Shown here: positions 30,275-34,416 of the stretch, in pieces
How positions within the stretch are numbered: position 1 is the stretch's first letter
How the letters are laid out: each line of letters begins with the position of its first letter
Assembly (NCBI GenBank): GCA_017541145.1
Contig: JAFXZT010000107.1
Coordinates: 1-34,416, forward strand
Source of the DNA: Bacteroidales bacterium
GTDB taxonomy: Bacteria > Bacteroidota > Bacteroidia > Bacteroidales > UBA3824
Direction: 5' to 3'
Length of the DNA stretch: 34,416 nt
Notes under the pieces: model-generated
What the model was told of the DNA's origin: nothing
The model's input: only the letters and a program-made list of their open reading frames with translations
Databases searched by the model: none
Made by a program: the position numbers and the translations under genes

Positions 30275-31079
30275 TAATACAGCGGTGTTTATTTTATCAC
30301 ATCAAAGGGCAAATAAAATAACAACTAATATGGTATTACGAAAATGCGGCTATACGGGGAAAATATATATTTTAATTGATGATACAGATACTCAATTAAA
30401 TGATTATAAAGAAATATTTGGAGAAGATTGTATTGTATTTAACAAAATGGAGCAATTAAAGACAACGGATAGTTGTGACAATTTTGGTAATTTAAAAACT
30501 CCGCTGTATGCTCGAAATTATTGTTTTGAATTAGCTAAAAAATTAAATTTAGATTATTTTATAATGGCTGATGATGATATTACTGATTTAAAATATGCTT
30601 ATGTAAATAACGAGGGAGATTTTATTAGGAGCAAAATAACTAATATTGACAGGGTTATTAATTCATTAGTGACATTTATAGATGCAAGCAGTAATATTTC
30701 AAGCTGTTCATTTGCTTTTAGCGGAGAATACTTTGGCGGTAAAAATGGTAAATACCGTGAGGGATTAGGGCGTACTATACAACAATTTATTTTATTTAAG
30801 GCAGATTCGCCGGCGAGATTTTTAAGCTCAAAAAATGAGGATTTAAATATTTCCATAGCTAATTTTGATAAGCTTTTTTTTGAGGTTTTTGATTTATGTG
30901 TTGTTAGCCCTCAAAGGATGACAAACGAAGGTGGTATTAGTTATAGTAGTATGTATGAAAATAATATGTACACATTAATGCTTATGCCTTCTGCGATTAA
31001 ATTATTTACTACAGGCAAAATGCGTAAACAAAATAATAATATTTATCCCAAAATATTAAGTGGGAGGTATAAAAAATGA
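30267..31079 (+). CDS. TAGT-like glycosyltransferase, divergent copy
   Basis: 270 residues from ATG 30267 (the frame also opens earlier at a TTG without merit). GT-A-like features: N-terminal AVFILSHQRANKI, GYTGKIYILIDDTD, LDYFIMADDDITDL with a DxD metal and nucleotide-sugar site (about residues 90-100), and SKNEDLN where its neighbour has INEDVN. It resembles the TET-associated glycosyltransferase (TAGT) family, predicted to transfer sugar to hydroxymethylated bases in phage DNA. It overlaps the ParB-like gene and, by ATGA, the next gene. Considerable divergence from the second copy suggests a different acceptor or sugar. Confidence 0.78.
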   Translation: MIDNTAVFILSHQRANKITTNMVLRKCGYTGKIYILIDDTDTQLNDYKEIFGEDCIVFNKMEQLKTTDSCDNFGNLKTPLYARNYCFELAKKLNLDYFIMADDDITDLKYAYVNNEGDFIRSKITNIDRVINSLVTFIDASSNISSCSFAFSGEYFGGKNGKYREGLGRTIQQFILFKADSPARFLSSKNEDLNISIANFDKLFFEVFDLCVVSPQRMTNEGGISYSSMYENNMYTLMLMPSAIKLFTTGKMRKQNNNIYPKILSGRYKK

Positions 31080-31921
31080 GAGATGATTTCGCTGTCTTTA
31101 TATTAAGTCATGGAAGAGCAAATAATATTGTAACTATATCAACATTACGAAAATGTGGCTATACTGGAAAAATATATATTATTATAGATAATTTAGATGA
31201 GCAGATTAATATATATAAAAAGAAATATGGAAATAGTGTAATAATTTTTAATAAAGAGGAAGAGTCAAAAAAATCAGATACATTTGATAATGAACAAGAT
31301 TTACGTATAGTATTATATGCCCGAAATATTTGCCATGAAATGGCTAGTAAATTGGGTTTAACATATTTCCTTGAATTAGATGATGATTATACTACATTTC
31401 AATTTAGATATGCTGAAGGAACAACATTAAAAGCGATTAATTGTAAACAATTAGATAAAGTGTTTAATGCATTTATTGATTTTTTAGATGCTTCTGGAGC
31501 TGTTACAGTAGCTATGGCTCAGGGTGGTGACTATCTTGGGGGTATAAACTCTGCTGTATGGCGTAAAAAACTTACTAGAAAAGCGATGAACTCGTTTTTT
31601 TGTAGAACAGATAAACCATTTAAATTTTTAGGTAAAATAAATGAAGATGTTAATGCATACGTAACCTTAGGTTCACAAGGTAAGTTGTTTTTTACAGTCG
31701 GTAAAGTAGAGCTTGAACAAGGTACTACACAAAAAAATGAGCACGGTCTAACAGATGTATATTTAAAATATGGTACCTACGTTAAATCATTTTATTCTGT
31801 TATGTGTATGCCATCGGCAGTTAAAATATCAACTATGGGAGCAACCGACCGAAGAATTCACCATAATATACAATGGGAAAATACTGTACCTAAAATTATT
31901 AGTAGTACGTATAAAAAATAA
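31076..31921 (+). CDS. TAGT-like glycosyltransferase, canonical copy
   Basis: 281 residues. Clear TAGT pattern: FAVFILSHGRANNIVTISTL, GYTGKIYIIIDN, LTYFLELDDDYTTFQFRY with DxD (about 100-110), AMAQGGDYLGG, RKAMNSFFCRTDKPFKF, GKINEDVNAYV, and the C-terminal IHHNIQWENTVPKII. Family knowledge: TAGTs are predicted glucosyltransferases acting on 5-hydroxymethylcytosine made by phage TET/JBP dioxygenases. No such dioxygenase, dCMP hydroxymethylase or thymidine hypermodification enzyme is visible here, so the acceptor base is unknown. Terminator at 31927 ends the operon. Confidence 0.88.
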   Translation: MRDDFAVFILSHGRANNIVTISTLRKCGYTGKIYIIIDNLDEQINIYKKKYGNSVIIFNKEEESKKSDTFDNEQDLRIVLYARNICHEMASKLGLTYFLELDDDYTTFQFRYAEGTTLKAINCKQLDKVFNAFIDFLDASGAVTVAMAQGGDYLGGINSAVWRKKLTRKAMNSFFCRTDKPFKFLGKINEDVNAYVTLGSQGKLFFTVGKVELEQGTTQKNEHGLTDVYLKYGTYVKSFYSVMCMPSAVKISTMGATDRRIHHNIQWENTVPKIISSTYKK

Positions 31922-31926
31922 AAACT

Positions 31927-31957
31927 AATAGCCTAATTTTAAAATTAGGCTATTTTT
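31927..31957 (+). terminator. Terminator at the end of the late operon
   Basis: AATAGCCTAATTTT (31927-31940) and AAAATTAGGCTATT (31941-31954) form a perfect 28-base palindrome with no unpaired spacer by sequence, followed by TTT (U-run 31953-31957). It separates late genes from the next promoter. Confidence 0.88.
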
Positions 31958-31990
31958 ATGCAAAAACACTAATTTTTTTATAAAAAACTA

Positions 31991-32019
31991 TTTACAAATC
32001 GTTAAAATTGTGTTATAAT
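31991..32019 (+). promoter_or_regulatory. Early promoter
   Basis: TTTACA (31991-31996), 17 bases, TATAAT (32014-32019), with the flank AAAAAACTATTTACAAA shared with the promoter at 5216. It drives the small zinc-ribbon genes and DUF1351. Confidence 0.85.
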
Positions 32020-32057
32020 ATAAATATAAAGAAATAATAATGAAAGGAGTAAATTTA

Positions 32058-32255
32058 ATGAGAACCATAAATTATGGAATTACAATTTATAAGTTTGAAG
32101 AACTAATTTGGGATATACAAGTTAAATTAATAGATGAAAAATTCCCCGAATTAAAAGACAAAGAATATATAGAACCATTATATTATGAAAAAATTAAAAG
32201 ACACTATAATGGAGTTGAATTTTACGCTGACGGAACAGTATATGAAGAAATTTAA
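32058..32255 (+). CDS. Small early protein, unknown
   Basis: 65 residues from ATG 32058 (AAAGGAG site lies inside the longer frame at 32040). MRTINYGITIYKFEELIWD and a C-terminal VEFYADGTVYEEI. Mixed alpha/beta and acidic, no recognised domain. First gene after a strong early promoter, so a host take-over or anti-defence function is possible but unsupported. Confidence 0.6.
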   Translation: MRTINYGITIYKFEELIWDIQVKLIDEKFPELKDKEYIEPLYYEKIKRHYNGVEFYADGTVYEEI

Positions 32256-32273
32256 AAAAAAGGAGTGTGAACT

Positions 32274-32477
32274 ATGTACAATGACTGCTATGACCAGTGG
32301 TTATTTGATCAATTAAGAAATCACGAAAATAAAAATAAAGTAATAGTAGAATGTGCTGAGTGCCGAGGAGATTTACACGAAAACGAAGATTGTTATTATA
32401 TATCCGGTGAATATTATTGTGAAGAATGTATCCGTGGTGCAAGGGTTACACTAGACGAAGAGGATTTTAAGTTTTAG
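32274..32477 (+). CDS. Zinc-ribbon protein
   Basis: 67 residues with two CxxC pairs, AECRGDL (CAEC at about 26-29) and YYCEECIRG (CEEC at about 49-52), a LIM-like or treble-clef-like arrangement. Short acidic C-terminus. AAGGAGTG site. Likely a metal-binding adaptor; partner unknown. Confidence 0.68.
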   Translation: MYNDCYDQWLFDQLRNHENKNKVIVECAECRGDLHENEDCYYISGEYYCEECIRGARVTLDEEDFKF

Positions 32478-32486
32478 GTGATAAAT

Positions 32487-32615
32487 ATGGAAAGGATATA
32501 TTGCCCCACATGTGATGATTTATTTTATCCAACAATTACCGGATATGGCGAAATTAACACAATATGCCCTATTTGCGGCGAAGATACACAAAACCCTACT
32601 ATTACAGAGGTGTGA
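32487..32615 (+). CDS. Very small zinc-ribbon protein
   Basis: A 42-residue frame from ATG 32487: CPTC (6-9) and CPIC (27-30) with about 17 residues between, the geometry of a rubredoxin-like zinc ribbon. AGGTGAT site inside the preceding gene's stop region. The DUF1351 gene's longer frame overlaps it, but that gene's real start is 32630. Confidence 0.6.
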   Translation: MERIYCPTCDDLFYPTITGYGEINTICPICGEDTQNPTITEV

Positions 32616-32629
32616 AAGGAGCTAGGACA

Positions 32630-33415
32630 GTGAAAAAAATAAGCGAATTGATAGTTGTCAAGCAGTTACCCATAATTGAACAAATGCTTGACAAAATGAG
32701 CACAGAAATTGACAACAAAATTGACACCGCTTTACAATTGGTGGCTGACAAGCCGGACAAAATGTTGTCCGAAACAAAGAAAATAAGAGCAGCACTGAAT
32801 AAAGATTTATCTGAGTTAGAAACGGCAAGAAAAAACGTAAAAACTGAAATAATGCAACCTTATTTAGATTTTGAAAAGATATATAAAGAAAAAATCAGTG
32901 ACAAGTATAAAAATGCCGATAAAATTTTAAAAAATAGAATTGACAAAGCGGAAAATAATATAAAATCTGATAGGGCTATAAAATTAAAACAATATTTTGA
33001 GGAATATTGTAAAGCAGAAAATGTAACAGATATTAAATTTGAAGATATGCCGTTAAAAATAAATATATCCGGAAGTGACAAAAGTTACCGAGAAAAAATT
33101 AAAAGCTGGATTGACAAAATCAAGCAAGATTTAGCGGTTATAAATACGTCTAAAGATGAACAAACAAGAGTAGAAATATTAATTGATTATAAAAGAGATT
33201 TTGACGTAAACAGAGCAATACTAGACCATGATAAAAAACTCCGAGAGATAGCAAAATTAAAAGAAGCAGAAACCACACCAATTGATGAAAACGACATAAC
33301 CGCTCCAGAAGTAACCGAAGATAATATAATATATGAAATGTCGTTTACAGTTCGTGGCACTAAAACACAGTTAAAAGAATTAAAACAATATTTAATTGAA
33401 AATAAATTAATATAA
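32630..33415 (+). CDS. DUF1351 phage protein
   Basis: 261 residues from GTG 32630 with an AAGGAG site (32616-32622). Mostly long helices (MLSETKKIRAALNKDLSEL, NADKILKNRIDKAENNI) and a C-terminal YEMSFTVRGTKTQLKELKQYL segment found in DUF1351 members. These lie directly upstream of RecT or recombination genes in many Bacillota phages and are probably recombination accessory proteins. A toxin-antitoxin pair is inserted between it and recT here. Confidence 0.82.
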   Translation: MKKISELIVVKQLPIIEQMLDKMSTEIDNKIDTALQLVADKPDKMLSETKKIRAALNKDLSELETARKNVKTEIMQPYLDFEKIYKEKISDKYKNADKILKNRIDKAENNIKSDRAIKLKQYFEEYCKAENVTDIKFEDMPLKINISGSDKSYREKIKSWIDKIKQDLAVINTSKDEQTRVEILIDYKRDFDVNRAILDHDKKLREIAKLKEAETTPIDENDITAPEVTEDNIIYEMSFTVRGTKTQLKELKQYLIENKLI

Positions 33416-33453
33416 ATAAAAAAAGTTTCATCGCTGCTAGACGCAGTGATGAA
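33416..33453 (-). terminator. Hairpin with leftward terminator geometry after DUF1351
   Basis: TTCATCGCTGC (33427-33437) pairs with GCAGTGATGAA (33443-33453), 11 bp with one G-U. The A-run (33417-33424) precedes it, so only leftward RNA has the U-run. Same orientation as the hairpins at 534 and 4352. Confidence 0.55.
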
Positions 33454-33511
33454 CCCAAACAAATTAATTATATCAGATAAGACCAAAAGAATCAAATTAA
33501 AAATTTAGGTG

Positions 33512-33540
33512 TTTACATTTGTATTACAATGTAATATAAT
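33512..33540 (+). promoter_or_regulatory. Promoter and operator of the toxin-antitoxin pair
   Basis: TTTACA (33512-33517), 17 bases, TATAAT (33535-33540). Dyads TACA-TT-TGTA (33514-33523) and ATTAC-AAT-GTAAT (33523-33535) cover the spacer and are good candidates for binding by the antitoxin. Confidence 0.8.
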
Positions 33541-33561
33541 AATATTATAGGGGGTGATAAT

Positions 33562-33795
33562 ATGGCGACAGTATCGTTTCGGCTATCCGAGAGGGAGCAT
33601 AAATACGCTGAACAGCTTGCGAAATTTCAAGGTGTTAAGTTGTCGGACTACTTTAGGAATATAATCCATGAGCAAGCCGAAGATTTTGAGGATTTAAATG
33701 CAATAAAAGAGCTTGAAAAAGACATGGTGGCACATCCTGAAAATTATAAAAAAACATATACATTAAAAGAAGTAGCCGAGGAGCTGGGATTTTGA
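33562..33795 (+). CDS. RelB/DUF6290-type antitoxin
   Basis: 77 residues. N-terminal ribbon-helix-helix-like segment (TVSFRLSEREHKYAEQLAKF) for DNA binding and dimerisation, and an acidic C-terminal part (KELEKDMVAHPENYKKTYTL) that would wrap the toxin. Its TGA overlaps the toxin start (TTGA). Expected to repress its own promoter together with the toxin. GGGGGTGA site. Confidence 0.82.
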   Translation: MATVSFRLSEREHKYAEQLAKFQGVKLSDYFRNIIHEQAEDFEDLNAIKELEKDMVAHPENYKKTYTLKEVAEELGF

Positions 33796-34055
33796 AATAC
33801 CAAGTTGTTATAAGTACAAAAGCCAAAAAAGAGTTATTAAAAATCGATAGAACACAAGCAAAAATGATACTTGATTGGTTAAACAAAAAATTAAATGGTT
33901 GTAGCGACCCATATTTTAGCGGAAAAGCATTAAAAGGTGATAAAAAAGGTTTTTGGCGGTACAGATTGGGTCGTTACAGATTAATTGCCGATATTGACAA
34001 TGATAAAGTAATAATTAATATTGTCAAAATCGGGCATCGCCAAGGAGTATATTAA
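33792..34055 (+). CDS. RelE/ParE-family toxin
   Basis: 87 residues. YQVVISTKAKKELLKID, then ALKGDKKGFWRYRLGRYRLI and IVKIGHRQGVY at the end: the RelE/ParE-fold core with basic and aromatic residues used by mRNA-cleaving RelE toxins at the ribosomal A site. The start is a TTG overlapping the antitoxin stop, with GAGGAG at 33779-33784. It is located in the early operon just before recT. Confidence 0.88.
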   Translation: MKYQVVISTKAKKELLKIDRTQAKMILDWLNKKLNGCSDPYFSGKALKGDKKGFWRYRLGRYRLIADIDNDKVIINIVKIGHRQGVY

Positions 34056-34096
34056 GAAAAAAGAAAAGTTAATGATAGATGAAAGGTAAATAAAAA

Positions 34097-34416
34097 ATGG
34101 CAGATAATCAAATAACGGTAAAATACAATATAGGAGATGAAGAAATAAAACTGACACCTAATATTGTAAAGGAGTATATAGTTGGAAATAAAGATGCAAA
34201 TATTACAATGCAGGAATTTAAAATGTTTACGTCGCTTTGTAAGGCTAGAAAACTTAATCCGTTTTTACGGGAAGTGTATTGTATAAAATACGGAAATAGT
34301 CCTGCGACAATTGTTGTAGGTAAAGATGCAATATTAAAACGTGCTACTTTACACCCTCAATTTGACGGATTTAAAAGCGGAGTAATAGTTAGAACCGCAG
34401 AGGGAGAAATAGTAAA
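34097..34416 (+). CDS. recT: RecT/Bet-family single-strand annealing protein, N-terminal part
   Basis: 5' part of the gene that continues at base 1-526 through the overlap. From ATG 34097 (GAAAGGTAA site): MADNQITVKYNIGDEEIKL, then the family segment 'MQEFKMFTSLCKARKLNPFL' followed by 'REVYCIKYG'. Bet/RecT members have this 'LC...LNPF.REVY.IKYG' block. It lies 41 bases after the toxin gene, so the toxin-antitoxin promoter at 33512 may drive recT too. The last 141 bases duplicate the window start. Confidence 0.92.
   Translation, partial: MADNQITVKYNIGDEEIKLTPNIVKEYIVGNKDANITMQEFKMFTSLCKARKLNPFLREVYCIKYGNSPATIVVGKDAILKRATLHPQFDGFKSGVIVRTAEGEIV
34276..34416. repeat. Terminal direct repeat, right copy
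   Basis: Identical to bases 1-141; see the left copy. Marks the circularisation overlap. Confidence 0.97.

Noticed and set aside
32564..32629. Upstream extension of DUF1351 to 32564
   Set aside because: No ribosome site; it overlaps a well-formed zinc-ribbon frame, and GTG 32630 has an AAGGAG site at proper distance.

Overview
The window is a complete, circular, AT-rich genome (about one third G+C by eye) of a tailed siphovirus-type phage, linearised inside its recT gene. Bases 1-141 are identical to bases 34276-34416, so the unit genome is 34275 bp. The repeat falls inside a coding sequence and its length equals a common assembler k-mer size, so it is most likely the overlap of a circular metagenomic contig rather than a true terminal repeat. 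Strong GGAGG-type ribosome sites, near-consensus promoters, a GH25-LysM lysin, SPP1-like head genes and a DUF1351-RecT early module point to a Bacillota (Firmicutes) host, probably an anaerobic gut bacterium. The standard bacterial code is used. No integrase, excisionase, DNA polymerase, tRNA or CRISPR array was seen.

Layout. (1) About 32.0-34.4 kb, continuing across the join to 3.9 kb: early operon(s) with small zinc-ribbon proteins, DUF1351, a RelB/RelE-type toxin-antitoxin pair, RecT, an HTH protein, a pentapeptide-like repeat protein, an XRE regulator and an MBL-fold hydrolase. (2) 3.9-5.5 kb: control region with the only convincing leftward gene, divergent promoters, leftward terminators and a structured leader RNA. 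(3) 5.5-7.7 kb: replication initiator with origin-like iterons inside the gene, VRR-NUC nuclease, Cys-rich and membrane mini-proteins. (4) 7.7-17.3 kb: terminase, portal, minor head protein (split by a frameshift), gp10-like protein, scaffold, capsid, connectors, major tail protein, frameshifted tail chaperones. (5) 17.3-26.6 kb: tape measure, tail tip, fibres and a BspA-type leucine-rich-repeat tail protein. (6) 26.7-29.5 kb: lysis region, interrupted by a 766-bp non-coding block carrying five terminator hairpins and several promoters. (7) 29.5-31.9 kb: a ParB-like protein followed by two TET-associated-glycosyltransferase-like (TAGT) proteins, ending in a perfect terminator.

How the parts work together. 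The early operons supply recombination (RecT with MBL and VRR-NUC nucleases in place of the usual YqaJ exonuclease) and replication initiation. The late genes run from terminase to the glycosyltransferases on one strand, so the predicted DNA-modification genes sit with packaging and lysis functions. The most unusual elements are the putative small-RNA block at 27.25-27.83 kb, the switch-like leader RNA at 5.25-5.40 kb upstream of the replication gene, and the ParB-TAGT-TAGT cassette without a visible base-hydroxylating enzyme or methyltransferase.
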